Shown one piece after another: positions 37,032 through 49,757 of a DNA stretch of 64,000 bases; position 1 is the stretch's first letter; every line of letters starts with the position of its first letter. A program made the position numbers and the translations under genes. Origin of the DNA: Tragulus kanchil (lineage: Eukaryota > Chordata > Mammalia > Artiodactyla > Tragulidae); NCBI GenBank assembly GCA_022376925.1, contig JAIOJX010000026.1:252585330-252649329 (forward strand), in the 5' to 3' direction. The notes beneath the pieces are model-generated. The model made no database searches, was not told the DNA's origin, and saw nothing but the letters and a program-made list of their open reading frames with translations.

Positions 37032-37039
37032 TGACGTCA
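37032..37039. promoter_or_regulatory. CRE palindrome TGACGTCA
   Basis: Perfect eight-base palindrome right of the CpG island, independent of the copy at 34218. Confidence 0.55.
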
Positions 37040-37203
37040 ACCAACAAGGCTTCTCTCTCTCTCCTCTCTCTAACAATGAAAGTTGCTGTTAACAAGGGAA
37101 AAAAGAGAGAGAATTGTTTATACCATTTCAGTTCCAATAATAAATGACCTATCAGCTCCTAAAGTAGCCAAGGAAGGGAGGGGGTTGCTTCTTCCTCCCA
37201 AGA

Positions 37204-39558
37204 ATCCTGTAGCTTTGAGTTTGCACGGATTCTTGTCCCAGGAAAAAGTTACGGAACTCACATGTTTTGTTGTGCTTTTAAAAGTAAAGAAGCCAAAATA
37301 GGATTAAAAATGTAATTCAAAAAAAAAGTACACAGGCTAAAAGGGAGCACAGATTAACCATTTCCACCTAAACTTTTTTTGTCTGTAAATTCAGAATTTG
37401 TTTCAAATCTAAAAGCCAACTAAATATAACATGCCAAAAATTCGGAGGTGTTTGGAACTCAAAAAGCAGGACGCAAAATGGTCTCGGGATAAAATGCCAC
37501 TGCCCCAACTCAGGCAAGCTGTAATGTTTATGCATTGAATTAAAATTTAAATACAACGTTAAAATAATAAATCATTTTAAAGTTATAAATTTGTAAAAGG
37601 TAACCTCAATAATCCCACCCCCGCAACTTCTGAAAAGGCAAAAAAAAAGAAGAAAAGGGAGAAGAGGATAGCTAATTGTAGGAATTAGAACACTTAAAAA
37701 AATCAGATTAAAACTAGGTAGTCTATTGCTCCATCTTTAAATTACACACGAGGTCTACTATTTGTCTACTCACAATTTCTTTCAACTTCCTTTTTTTTAC
37801 CCTTCCATTTTCCTCCACCAATTTCAACATCCTGAAACCAATAAAGTTAGATTGAAGGTGAAGTAACCCCATTCCCTCCTACAGCACACCATCCCATAGT
37901 TTCCTAAAAAAAAAAATTTTTTAAAAGCCTTAACCTTGATAATGCTTTTATTACCCAAGAAGATAAATAAACATTTTTGTCACTGAAGTAGTGTTTTTCT
38001 CCTGGAACACATTAAAAGTCCCCAAAGTTCATGTAAGTAAAAATTGCATAATTTAATTTTCAGGATGAAGAGTAAAGCAAAAGGCAAGCTATAGTAAAAT
38101 AATATGACCATCTATGTATATTTTGTACATGCATATATGGATAAATGTATCTTAAAAGATGCTATTGTTTTATGTTTCCTCTTCAGCCACTGGCTGTGAT
38201 TTTAATTGTGCTGGAGGATCTTCATTAGTATTAACACATGGGGAGATTTCACAAAGCTGCTTCATTAGGAAAAAAAAAAAAGCTTGGCAGACTAGGTCTT
38301 TTTGCATGCACTGAGAATGTCAGCCTTACCTCGGTCATTTGTAACATAATAAGTGCAAGTACAATGATTGCAATGCAGGAGCATCCTGTAGCTTTGAGTT
38401 TGCACGGATTCTTGTCCCAGGAAAAAGTTACGGAACTCACATGTTTTGTTGTGCTTTTAAAAGTAAAGAAGCCAAAATAGGATTAAAAATGTAATTCAAA
38501 AAAAAAGTACACAGGCTAAAAGGGAGCACAGATTAACCATTTCCACCTAAACTTTTTTTGTCTGTAAATTCAGAATTTGTTTCAAATCTAAAAGCCAACT
38601 AAATATAACATGCCAAAAATTCGGAGGTGTTTGGAACTCAAAAAGCAGGACGCAAAATGGTCTCGGGATAAAATGCCACTGCCCCAACTCAGGCAAGCTG
38701 TAATGTTTATGCATTGAATTAAAATTTAAATACAACGTTAAAATAATAAATCATTTTAAAGTTATAAATTTGTAAAAGGTAACCTCAATAATCCCACCCC
38801 CGCAACTTCTGAAAAGGCAAAAAAAAAGAAGAAAAGGGAGAAGAGGATAGCTAATTGTAGGAATTAGAACACTTAAAAAAATCAGATTAAAACTAGGTAG
38901 TCTATTGCTCCATCTTTAAATTACACACGAGGTCTACTATTTGTCTACTCACAATTTCTTTCAACTTCCTTTTTTTTACCCTTCCATTTTCCTCCACCAA
39001 TTTCAACATCCTGAAACCAATAAAGTTAGATTGAAGGTGAAGTAACCCCATTCCCTCCTACAGCACACCATCCCATAGTTTCCTAAAAAAAAAAATTTTT
39101 TAAAAGCCTTAACCTTGATAATGCTTTTATTACCCAAGAAGATAAATAAACATTTTTGTCACTGAAGTAGTGTTTTTCTCCTGGAACACATTAAAAGTCC
39201 CCAAAGTTCATGTAAGTAAAAATTGCATAATTTAATTTTCAGGATGAAGAGTAAAGCAAAAGGCAAGCTATAGTAAAATAATATGACCATCTATGTATAT
39301 TTTGTACATGCATATATGGATAAATGTATCTTAAAAGATGCTATTGTTTTATGTTTCCTCTTCAGCCACTGGCTGTGATTTTAATTGTGCTGGAGGATCT
39401 TCATTAGTATTAACACATGGGGAGATTTCACAAAGCTGCTTCATTAGGAAAAAAAAGCTTGGCAGACTAGGTCTTTTTGCATGCACTGAGAATGTCAGCC
39501 TTACCTCGGTCATTTGTAACATAATAAGTGCAAGTACAATGATTGCAATGCAGGAGCT
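37204..39558 (+). repeat. Near-perfect tandem duplication D11 (offset 1179)
   Basis: Bases 37204-38382 recur at 38383-39558. The join 'caatgcaggagcatcctgta' connects the unit's end to its start. The A run near 38270 is 12 in one copy and 6 in the other (near 39450). No SINE in either copy. Confidence 0.92.
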
Positions 39559-41491
39559 CTGGGGGAAGGGCAGAAATACTGCCAGTCTAATAGGGATATC
39601 TGAAAAGAAGGCTGCTCATTACATAGTAAAATGTATGCTAAAAATTAGTGAAGATGATGTCTCAGGAGACTGATGCTAAATAAATTAATGTGCTGATATG
39701 TTTTTAATTATTATTTTTGTAGTAGTTTATTTCATTCTCAGGATTCACATTGAGCAGCAAAGCTGTGCTAGCACTTATTGATTTTTTTTCCCTGCCACAT
39801 TCCCGGAATACAGATTTTAATCATTTCACTACACCACACTCAGTAATTTCATTAAAAAGTGGAACCTTCCATCCCCAGAAAAGCATTTAATTTCAATGAC
39901 ATACAATTTCGGTCTTAGCAGAAAACTGTCTCTATGTAAAAGCTGGCCTAAGGTTCAAATGCATAATTTAATCCTGAGTTTTCCATGCTCTGCATTCCTT
40001 TGAAGCTATAATTTGAGTAACTACCTAATAACTGTAATAAAGATAATAATTTCCTTATAATATATTATTAACTCATATTTAATTAACTCAGAGGCCAAGC
40101 TCTGTACATGTATGATGGGTCAACAGTTCCACAATATCAAAATTTACTAAATACAGATTCCAGTATAAGTATGGAAAGCTAGTATTTAGGTATTTAGCAA
40201 AGTAACAGGTAATTCCTGCGTTTTATATAATAGTGGCCATTACACAAAACAGTATTTTTAAATATTTGGAAGTAAATAAGACAATTCACTGATATTTCTG
40301 TGTGTACATAAAGTATTTTAATATTAATATTTCCAACCCATCTCTGACATTTTGTCTAATCACTAGCATTGCTGTTGAATATACTCAATTTTGAAAGGAT
40401 AAGAGATATCTTAAAAGATGCTATTGTTTTATGTTTCCTCTTCAGCCACTGGCTGTGATTTTAATTGTGCTGGAGGATCTTCATTAGTATTAACACATGG
40501 GGAGATTTCACAAAGCTGCTTCATTAGGAAAAAAAAAAAAGCTTGGCAGACTAGGTCTTTTTGCATGCACTGAGAATGTCAGCCTTACCTCGGTCATTTG
40601 TAACATAATAAGTGCAAGTACAATGATTGCAATGCAGGAGCTCTGGGGGAAGGGCAGAAATACTGCCAGTCTAATAGGGATATCTGAAAAGAAGGCTGCT
40701 CATTACATAGTAAAATGTATGCTAAAAATTAGTGAAGATGATGTCTCAGGAGACTGATGCTAAATAAATTAATGTGCTGATATGTTTTTAATTATTATTT
40801 TTGTAGTAGTTTATTTCATTCTCAGGATTCACATTGAGCAGCAAAGCTGTGCTAGCACTTATTGATTTTTTTTCCCTGCCACATTCCCGGAATACAGATT
40901 TTAATCATTTCACTACACCACACTCAGTAATTTCATTAAAAAGTGGAACCTTCCATCCCCAGAAAAGCATTTAATTTCAATGACATACAATTTCGGTCTT
41001 AGCAGAAAACTGTCTCTATGTAAAAGCTGGCCTAAGGTTCAAATGCATAATTTAATCCTGAGTTTTCCATGCTCTGCATTCCTTTGAAGCTATAATTTGA
41101 GTAACTACCTAATAACTGTAATAAAGATAATAATTTCCTTATAATATATTATTAACTCATATTTAATTAACTCAGAGGCCAAGCTCTGTACATGTATGAT
41201 GGGTCAACAGTTCCACAATATCAAAATTTACTAAATACAGATTCCAGTATAAGTATGGAAAGCTAGTATTTAGGTATTTAGCAAAGTAACAGGTAATTCC
41301 TGCGTTTTATATAATAGTGGCCATTACACAAAACAGTATTTTTAAATATTTGGAAGTAAATAAGACAATTCACTGATATTTCTGTGTGTACATAAAGTAT
41401 TTTAATATTAATATTTCCAACCCATCTCTGACATTTTGTCTAATCACTAGCATTGCTGTTGAATATACTCAATTTTGAAAGGATAAGAGAT
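39327..41491 (+). repeat. Near-perfect tandem duplication D12 (offset 1080)
   Basis: Bases 39327-40406 recur at 40407-41491. The start overlaps the second copy of D11, so about 230 bases ('tatcttaaaagatgctattg' onward) occur three times (38148, 39327, 40407). Open frames here (111 and 86 residues) are partly the same sequence read in triplicate with different A-run lengths, showing they are not conserved genes. Confidence 0.92.
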
Positions 41492-42474
41492 AGCTACATT
41501 CAAATTGTTTCAATTTTAATAAAGAATTCTGTTAAAACATTTCTCTTGAAATAAAGTTGTGGCACACTTAACTAAGATAACTAAGAATGTATCTTTCACT
41601 TACTTAAATACTTTTAAAATATACTGCAAAGCATAGTTCAAATTTTGGTTCCAATAAGATTCTGATATAATACTACTGGCTTAGAAGATGGCATATTGGT
41701 TTTCCAAACAATGTTTCATAAGAATATATAATTAGAATTGCCTAGCATTTAGAGAAAACACTGTGCGTAAAACTATTTAACGTAAGGAAATTTATTTAGT
41801 AATTAAAAATTTTAATATATGCCTAATCAATAAAAAATGGTACCCAGATAATGAAAGCAATTAACATATATATATGTTTAATTTCAAGTTGAATCCACAT
41901 ATAACACAAAGTTTTCTTTTTCTTTGTTGAATAATGAAGTAGCTTAAAATAGGAGTATCATCAAAGGTTAGAATAAAGGATAAAAGTAGTAATAATAACT
42001 TGATTTTGATGTTTTTAAAATGATTAACTATGTTTTAATTATCATCAAGGGTCCTATACATGGTTTGAAAAATATTCTTCCAACATCCTTAAAGGTAAAA
42101 AAACAGTTAAATGAAAATCAATTAATTACCAAAATAGTTGACTAGTGAAAAACTAATATAGATTGATATCAAAAATTAATAAAATGAATTTCGATATTTA
42201 ATAAAACCCAAAAGCTTCAATTTTCACATTGAAATATATATTTAAAATAATTGGGTGTTATTTGGTAATTCAAATATATAATTCAATTTAATCTATATAC
42301 CTTTAAGACTTATTTTTTAAAATAATGAAACCTTAAAAATTTTAAACTGGATTACTCTGGTATTTTATACCCCCTTATAAAGAAGTTGTGCTTAAATTAT
42401 TTTCAAATGTGCTTCTTTCCCTTTTTAACATTGTCACATTTGATCATTCAAAGATGACCACATAAAGCCGAGGG
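41492..42474. other. Single-copy very AT-rich DNA
   Basis: No SINE, LINE or exon recognised. Long A/T runs throughout. Confidence 0.5.
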
Positions 42475-44618
42475 GAGAAAAGAAAAAATAATTATAAGTT
42501 ATAAAATAATTTGGCTCCCATAGCACTTAGTCTTCTACCTAAGTTCGTCATCTAAGTTAGAACTTGATCATATACAGAATTATAAAAGAATTCAATGATC
42601 AAATAGATCATTTCCAATATAACAAATTATGTATGTGATATATATCTAATTATTAATACCAATAATTTAAATTATAGTACCACGAACTAGTTTTTCTACC
42701 GCTATCTACTAAATCGTTGTACTTCGTTCTGTAAAACATTGTCTATTTTTAGAACCAAGACAAAAGTTCTTAAACAGGAAGGGACAAAGATGGACAGGTA
42801 TCCTACTGTAGGTACTGTGACATGGAACTTCAGGGAGGAAGGAATTGTCATGTACAGAGAAGAAAGTCTAGGCTGACTACAAACTACAAAAAGCTAGACA
42901 AAATGAGAGATCTTAATAGTAAAACAAGCTGGCCACTGTCATGTCTTGTTTCTGTTTCAATCAGTACAGACTAATGAAGCTTTGTTTTCATTCACCGAAC
43001 AAATATTTGAGGGCTTGCTATATGCTATGCACTCTGCTAGAAGCTGGAAAACATGAAAAGTTCACATTGTGGTTGATGCTGAAGGTGTGAAACTCCTGGG
43101 AGATCAGAGACTCGCAAAAATCACAGTATAAAGATACAAACAGTAAAGTTTTGTTAGAATAAAGAGGATGGGGGAACTAATGCTGATTGAGAGTCTATAA
43201 AAACCTTTATTAAAGAAATGCCATTTGAATTGCATCTCAAATACTGAGACCTTACCAGGCAAAGAAGCGGGGGGAACAGATTCAAAGTGAAGGAAACCAT
43301 GAATTAAAAAGCTACTAGGTCTGATGTCCATCCAGTAGTGAGAAATTCAGTGTAACAGGAATACTCAGTGTGAACTGTCGAATAACAGGGACTAAGGAGG
43401 AAAAGGAAGCTGGATATATGTGCCTAAGAGCCAAAAAGGTCAGCAAAGAAGTAACATGATCAACCTGATTTTTAGGAAAAAGTAATTGTGTAGGTAGTGC
43501 AGATGATAGGCTATATTATGAAGCGATATCTTAAGAGACCATGAGAAAAGAAAAATAATTATAAGTTATAAAATAATTTGGCTCCCATAGCACTTAGTCT
43601 TCTACCTAAGTTCGTCATCTAAGTGAGAACTTGATCATATACAGAATTATAAAAGAATTCAATGATCAAATAGATCATTTCCAATATAACAAATTATGTA
43701 TGTGATATATATCTAATTATTAATACCAATAATTTAAATTATAGTACCACGAACTAGTTTTTCTACCGCTATCTACTAAATCGTTGTACTTCGTTCTGTA
43801 AAACATTGTCTATTTTTAGAACCAAGACAAAAGTTCTTAAACAGGAAGGGACAAAGATGGACAGGTATCCTACTGTAGGTACTGTGACATGGAACTTCAG
43901 GGAGGAAGGAATTGTCATGTACAGAGAAGAAAGTCTAGGCTGACTACAAACTACAAAAAGCTAGACAAAATGAGAGATCTTAATAGTAAAACAAGCTGGC
44001 CACTGTCATGTCTTGTTTCTGTTTCAATCAGTACAGACTAATGAAGCTTTGTTTTCATTCACCGAACAAATATTTGAGGGCTTGCTATATGCTATGCACT
44101 CTGCTAGAAGCTGGAAAACATGAAAAGTTCACATTGTGGTTGATGCTGAAGGTGTGAAACTCCTGGGAGATCAGAGACTCGCAAAAATCACAGTATAAAG
44201 ATACAAACAGTAAAGTTTTGTTAGAATAAAGAGGATGGGGGAACTAATGCTGATTGAGAGTCTATAAAAACCTTTATTAAAGAAATGCCATTTGAATTGC
44301 ATCTCAAATACTGAGACCTTACCAGGCAAAGAAGCGGGGGGAACAGATTCAAAGTGAAGGAAACCATGAATTAAAAAGCTACTAGGTCTGATGTCCATCC
44401 AGTAGTGAGAAATTCAGTGTAACAGGAATACTCAGTGTGAACTGTCGAATAACAGGGACTAAGGAGGAAAAGGAAGCTGGATATATGTGCCTAAGAGCCA
44501 AAAAGGTCAGCAAAGAAGTAACATGATCAACCTGATTTTTAGGAAAAAGTAATTGTGTAGGTAGTGCAGATGATAGGCTATATTATGAAGCGATATCTTA
44601 AGAGACCATGAGAAAAGA
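42475..44618 (+). repeat. Near-perfect tandem duplication D13 (offset about 1068)
   Basis: Bases 42475-43542 recur at 43543-44618. The join occurs at a shared 'gagaaaag'. One clear substitution is 'atctaagttagaac' versus 'atctaagtgagaac'. About 42990-43540 (and 44060-44610) resembles an ancient mammalian interspersed repeat ('cgaacaaatatttgagggct', 'aagtaacatgatcaacctga'), family not resolved. Confidence 0.9.
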
Positions 44619-45071
44619 GGTAAAAGTCAGTGGTACTGGAGGTTTAAAAAATGAGGTAAAATGTGGATTTTGTGACCAACTGAAAATAGAGTTAAAGGAA
44701 GGGAAGAATTAAAGGAAAACTAAAGAGATTTCTAGCTTAGGGAAGTGGGTAAAGGCTGTAGTCATTTAGTAAGGTCCAGAAAACAGAATATGTAAGGGAA
44801 AGCAATTGATAAGGTATTCTAAAATCAGAACTTGAATTTATGCTTTACAGGTCATTTTTAAATTTTTTAAATGGGATTATTAAAATCAACTGGACAGTTT
44901 TTTCAAAATGTGCATACCCAGGCCCAATATGTAGAGACTCACTAGGTCTAGTCAAATCACGAGGATGAGGTCAAGTGTTTATTTTCTTTTTTAAAACACC
45001 CTGATAGTGCTTTTTTTTTTTTTTTTTTCTGATAGTGCTTCTAATAAGCACTGCTGATTCAGAACAGTTAC
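44619..45071. other. Single-copy DNA, tail of an old repeat
   Basis: Continues the diffuse old-repeat sequence of D13 for about 200 bases, then unassigned AT-rich DNA with a T run at about 45011-45029. Confidence 0.4.
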
Positions 45072-45190
45072 GGAATTTCCCTGGCAGTCCAGTGGTTAAG
45101 CCTCCATGTTTCCACTTACAGGCGGCACAGGTTCCTCCTAGTGGAGGAACTAAGATCTTGCAAGCTGTGCAGCACTGCCCCCGCCAAAAA
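45072..45190 (+). mobile_element. Short CHR-2 SINE
   Basis: 'ggaatttccctggcagtcca' followed by 'gaactaagatcttgcaagct'. First recognisable SINE on the right side of the SINE-poor interval. The B box is degraded. Confidence 0.75.
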
Positions 45191-45194
45191 GAAT

Positions 45195-46809
45195 GCTGTT
45201 ATAAGCATAAATTGATCATAAAATTCATTTGGAATAATAAAAAAAAAAATACCCTAGAAAACCCTGAAAAATAGCACTGAGAGTAGGAGGAGGGTGTAAT
45301 AACACATATTAAATATGCTCTAAACGCTTAATAATCTAACAGTAGCAATGTCACATGAAAAAAGACCAATAAACAAATTGAGAAATTATCCAAGTGCATG
45401 TGGAAATTGAACATAAATCAAAGCTACATCTCATAGCAGTAAGAAAGAGATGGGCTTTTTCATAAGTAGTGTTGGGATAACTAAGTAGTCATAAGGAAAA
45501 AAATGAATTTGGATCTGCTCCAAGAATAAATTTCAAAAAGATCAGATATTTCAATATAAACATTTGAACCACACAAGTATTAAGAGAAGTTATGGGTCAA
45601 TTCCTCTATAGTTGGAGAAAAGGGAAAATGTTCCTAGCAATGGTCAAAACTAGATGAAGTAAAGTGAAAATGTGAAAAAAACATGTAACATAAAAGAGAC
45701 AATTTAATAAACCTACATATAAAGAGCATCTAAAAATGAATACAATACCAACACCTTGAGATAAAAATGACAAGAGATATGAACAGACATCTCACAGAAA
45801 AGAAATGCAGTGCCCCTTACATAGAAACATTCGCAACCTTCTTCATAAGAGAAATGCGAATTAAGAATCACTGAGATACTATGTTTCACCCAACAAATTG
45901 GCAAAAATCCAAAAGTTTCACAACACAGCCTGTTAGGCAGTTGTGGGGAAAAGGAACACTCAAATAATGCTTTCTAGAGTGAAAAATAGAAAAACTCCAA
46001 CAAGAGAGATTTTGATAGTATCTAGCAAAGTTACACATGCATTTATTTTTTTGTCTAGCAAATCCCACTTCCAAGAATCTGGCAATACTGAAAAAAAAAA
46101 TAAGTATTGAAAAGAAGTTTTCATTGAAGAATTGTTTCTTATAGCGAAAGTCTCTATGAAAATTAATACAGAAGCCTCACTAAAATGAAGTCTGAAAGTC
46201 AAAAGAGGGAGCTTTCACCAATGTACCAGTTAAAGTCTTTCCATCATAGGGAAATGAATGAATAATTATGGTACATATATAGTGTACTATGCAATTTGTA
46301 AAAAGGTATAAAGAATATATGCAGGCTTCCCCTGGTGGTCCAATGGGTAAGGACACCGCCTTGCAGTGCAAGGGGCACCGATTCCATCCCTGGCCTGGGA
46401 AGATCCCACGTGCAGCGGAGCGGCTGGACTGATGTGTCCAATTACCAAGCCGGAGCTCTGGCGCGCATGCGCCCAGAGCCGGCGCTCTGTGACGACAGAC
46501 TCCACCACGATGGGAGGCCCACAGGAGCCAAAGAACAAAGACGGATGAAAATAGAGAAAGACCAATAGAAGTGGTCTGCCCGCTCCCCTCCCTCCCCAAC
46601 CTGACCCCTACCCAAAATAAATAAATAAAAATCTTAAAAAAAAAAGAATATATGCAATATAAAGTACTTTACTGTCAACTCCAGGACATACTGTTAAGTA
46701 AAAATATCAAAGTGGAAAAAAGCATCTGTGGCATGTCACCATTTATTTATATCTATATTTACCTCACTTTTTAAATTAAATGAAAAGTCAAAACTTTAAA
46801 ACACACACT
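45195..46809 (+). mobile_element. Old L1 ORF2 3' part and 3' UTR, decayed
   Basis: Ordered L1 phrases are visible: 'aaattcatttggaataataa', 'cactgagatactatgtttca', 'tgggcttttt', then the 3' UTR with 'caggacatactgttaagtaa'. No intact frame. Interrupted by the SINE at 46324. More diverged than the L1 at 11-13 kb, so an older subfamily. Confidence 0.7.
46324..46642 (+). mobile_element. CHR-like SINE inserted in old L1
   Basis: Full-length 330-bp subfamily member with C-rich body and (AAAT)n tail. Target-site duplication AAAGAATATATGCA at 46310-46323 and 46643-46656, exact over 14 bases. Excising it restores continuous L1 sequence. The 3' two-thirds recurs at 47525-47776 through D14. Confidence 0.94.
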
Positions 46810-47009
46810 TAGTTTCTTGGTCATCTCCAGCTTTTTGGGACTCCATGGACTATAGCCCACCAGGCTCCTCTATCCATAGAATTCTCCAGGCAGGAATACT
46901 GGAGTGGGTTGCCATTCCCTTCTCCAGGGGATCTTTTTGACCCAGGGATCAACCCAGGTCTCTTACATTGCAGGCAGATTCTTTACCATCTGAACCACCA
47001 GGGAAGCCC
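46810..47009 (-). mobile_element. Bov-tA SINE, minus orientation
   Basis: Reverse complement of a near full-length Bov-tA: 'gggttgccattcccttctcc', 'accaccagggaagccc' at the right end (element head). Duplicate at 47943-48142. Confidence 0.9.
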
Positions 47010-47230
47010 TTAAAATGGTTATCTGTAAAAAGGAAGAGAACAGAAGAATGAAGATGGAATACTACGAACGTTTCTTATAAAAAATGTGATTTTGGAAACA
47101 TATAGAGTATATATATACATATATATTATAGAATAATTTGCAAATTATAAAACAAAAATACACTAAAATTTAAAAGCTATCCCATTTAAATGAAATAAAT
47201 GAACTTAACTGTGTATGGAGTTGGTGGCAT

Positions 47231-47349
47231 ATTTTTTTATCTTTTTGGGGGGGCTACACCATGCAGCATGTGGGACCTCAATTCCCAGACCAGGGATTGA
47301 AACTTCATTGGAAGCAGAGTCTTCACCACAGGATCACCATGGAAGTCCC
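47231..47349 (-). mobile_element. Short CHR-2 SINE, minus orientation
   Basis: 'gcagcatgtgggacctcaat' and 'cagaccagggattgaaactt' match the reverse complement of short CHR-2. Head at the right ('catggaagtccc'). Duplicate at 48364-48482. Confidence 0.82.
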
Positions 47350-47524
47350 AGTCATTTTTTAAAACCACACACAAACACATTAATTTAACAGTACTTTCTT
47401 CATAGGACTTAAACTAAGAAAATTAACTTTAAAGTAGCAACAACAAAATAGGCACTTAAATTGTTATCATCAGCCATAGTTTTGTTTGTGGTTTTTATTG
47501 AGTGGTACTATAGACTATAATAGA

Positions 47525-47776
47525 TGGCCTGGGAAGATCCCACGTGCCGCGGAGCGGCTGGACTGATGTGTCCAATTACCAAGCCGGAGCTCTGGCGCGC
47601 ATGCGCCCAGAGCCGGCGCTCTGTGACGACAGACTCCACCACGATGGGAGGCCCACAGGAGCCAAAGAACAAAGACGGATGAAAATAGAGAAAGACCAAT
47701 AGAAGTGGTCTGCCCGCTCCCCTCCCTCCCCAACCTGACCCCTACCCAAAATAAATAAATAAAAATCTTAAAAAAA
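47525..47776 (+). mobile_element. CHR-like SINE, headless duplicate copy
   Basis: 3' part of the SINE at 46324-46642, starting in 'tggcctgggaagatccca'. It lacks the promoter boxes because D14 begins inside the element. It is not an independent insertion. Confidence 0.9.
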
Positions 47777-47942
47777 AGAATATATGCAATATAAAGTACT
47801 TTACTGTCAACTCCAGGACATACTGTTAAGTAAAAATATCAAAGGGGAAAAAAAGCATCTGTGGCATGTCACCATTTATTTATATCTATATTTACCTCAC
47901 TTTTTAAATTAAATGAAAAGTCAAAACTTTAAAACACACACT

Positions 47943-48142
47943 TAGTTTCTTGGTCATCTCCAGCTTTTTGGGACTCCATGGACTATAGCCCACCAGGCTC
48001 CTCTATCCATAGAATTCTCCAGGCAGGAATACTGGAGTGGGTTGCCATTCCCTTCTCCAGGGGATCTTTTTGACCCAGGGATCAACCCAGGTCTCTTACA
48101 TTGCAGGCAGATTCTTTACCATCTGAACCACCAGGGAAGCCC
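47943..48142 (-). mobile_element. Bov-tA SINE, duplicate copy
   Basis: Second copy of the element at 46810-47009, in D14. Confidence 0.9.
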
Positions 48143-48363
48143 TTAAAATGGTTATCTGTAAAAAGGAAGAGAACAGAAGAATGAAGATGGAATACTACGA
48201 ACGTTTCTTATAAAAAATGTGATTTTGGAAACATATAGAGTATATATATACATATATATTATAGAATAATTTGCAAATTATAAAACAAAAATACACTAAA
48301 ATTTAAAAGCTATCCCATTTAAATGAAATAAATGAACTTAACTGTGTATGGAGTTGGTGGCAT

Positions 48364-48482
48364 ATTTTTTTATCTTTTTGGGGGGGCTACACCATGCAGC
48401 ATGTGGGACCTCAATTCCCAGACCAGGGATTGAAACTTCATTGGAAGCAGAGTCTTCACCACAGGATCACCATGGAAGTCCC
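48364..48482 (-). mobile_element. Short CHR-2 SINE, duplicate copy
   Basis: Second copy of the element at 47231-47349, in D14. Confidence 0.82.
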
Positions 48483-48648
48483 AGTCATTTTTTAAAACCA
48501 CACACAAACACATTAATTTAACAGTACTTTCTTCATAGGACTTAAACTAAGAAAAATTAACTTTAAAGTAGCAACAACAAAATAGGCACTTAAATTGTTA
48601 TCATCAGCCATAGTTTTGTGGTGGTAATTGGTGGTACTATTATAATAA

Positions 48649-48886
48649 GGGGCTTCCCAGCTGGCTCAAGTGGTAATGAATCCACCTGCCAATACGGGAG
48701 CCTCAAGAGACACCGGTTCAATCCCCTGCATCTCCAGGAAGAGCCCCTCAAAGAGGAAATGGCAATTGACTCCAGTATTCTCGCCAGGATAATCCCATGG
48801 ATGGAGGATTACTGGCGGGCTACAGTCCTTGGGGTCACAAAGAGTTGGACATGACTGAAGTGACTGAGCACGCACACGAGAGCACA
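48649..48886 (+). mobile_element. Bov-tA SINE, full length, diverged
   Basis: 'ggggcttcccagctggctca' head, then 'aatggcaattgactccagta', 'aatcccatggatggagga' and 'cacaaagagttggacatgac' in the expected order. Confidence 0.9.
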
Positions 48887-49757
48887 TTATTGTAATTGTA
48901 TTGCATGCATAGCCTGAGAAAAGGCAAATGGATGATTAAGTTGGTGTTTCTGGTGTGGGACAAAAAAGAAACATATAAAATCAGTGAGTAACTTAACTAT
49001 TTTATGATCGTGAATTTAAACTGGATATATCAGAATGAACTATAAAATTTTGCATTTATATATATACACATACATATAAATATATATGTGCACCCACTGT
49101 AAAGACCTAAAAACAGGGACTAATGAAGTAGCAACAACCAAATACTTCTGTATCCAATTATGAACACTAAACATCATTTGCCAGTGAAACAAATTCCTTT
49201 AAACAAATGTTGATTCTACGTTTGAGATAGGAAATGTTCAAGGTAAGTGAAAAATATCCTATCATACCATTAATCATGAAAACTATCAAAGATTATTGGG
49301 GTAATGTAAAAGGACTTCAGAGTAAATGTGAAAAAGCCAACTTGAATGTGCTCCCAATGGCCAAAGATGAGACAATTTAAACTCGTTAAGAATAGCTACA
49401 ATGGATTGGAATGTAACAAATATATCTTAATACATAATTTCATAATGATACTTTTTTAAAAAGACTCACTGTTCACCTTTGAAGAATGCTAGGAAACCAA
49501 CTCATTTTGAAAATTGGTAAACAAAGTATTCAACATTTCATACCAGTGTACTTTAGGAAACCTAATTTGAAATTGTGTTTGTATGTATACATATATATGT
49601 ATGTATGAAGGTGTGTACATATATTATACATATATGTAACAAAATTTGAACATTAGATTTTTTTCAATGAAATACTATTGTCCTGTACTAATAGTTATTA
49701 TCATTAAGCATACAGTTTACCTGTGAGTTTAAAGGCAGATAAAACAAAGAGTGGGGA
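48887..49757. other. AT-rich DNA with TA/CA-rich simple sequence
   Basis: Contains imperfect TATA/CATA tracts near 49057-49090 and 49580-49640. No gene or defined repeat recognised. Confidence 0.5.

Larger units (their letters stand above)
36723..37203. promoter_or_regulatory. Single-copy island flank with a third CRE
   Basis: Contains a second genuine TGACGTCA (37032-37039, in 'aagtgacgtcaacc') and pyrimidine-rich CTCTCT tracts near 36923-36935 and 37050-37072. It lies outside D10, so it is not a duplicate of the first CRE. No SINE present. Confidence 0.4.
46391..48620 (+). repeat. Near-perfect tandem duplication D14 (offset about 1134)
   Basis: Bases 46391-47524 recur from 47525 to about 48620. 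The unit starts inside the CHR-like SINE, so the second copy has a headless SINE. The seam 'tattgagtggtactatagac' is a distorted form of the true sequence at 48620-48650 ('aattggtggtactattataa'). Confidence 0.92.

Noticed and set aside
39338..40757. 111- and 86-residue frames sharing a C-terminal peptide
   Set aside because: They are the same bases read from different copies of D11/D12. The differing starts come from A-run length differences between copies.
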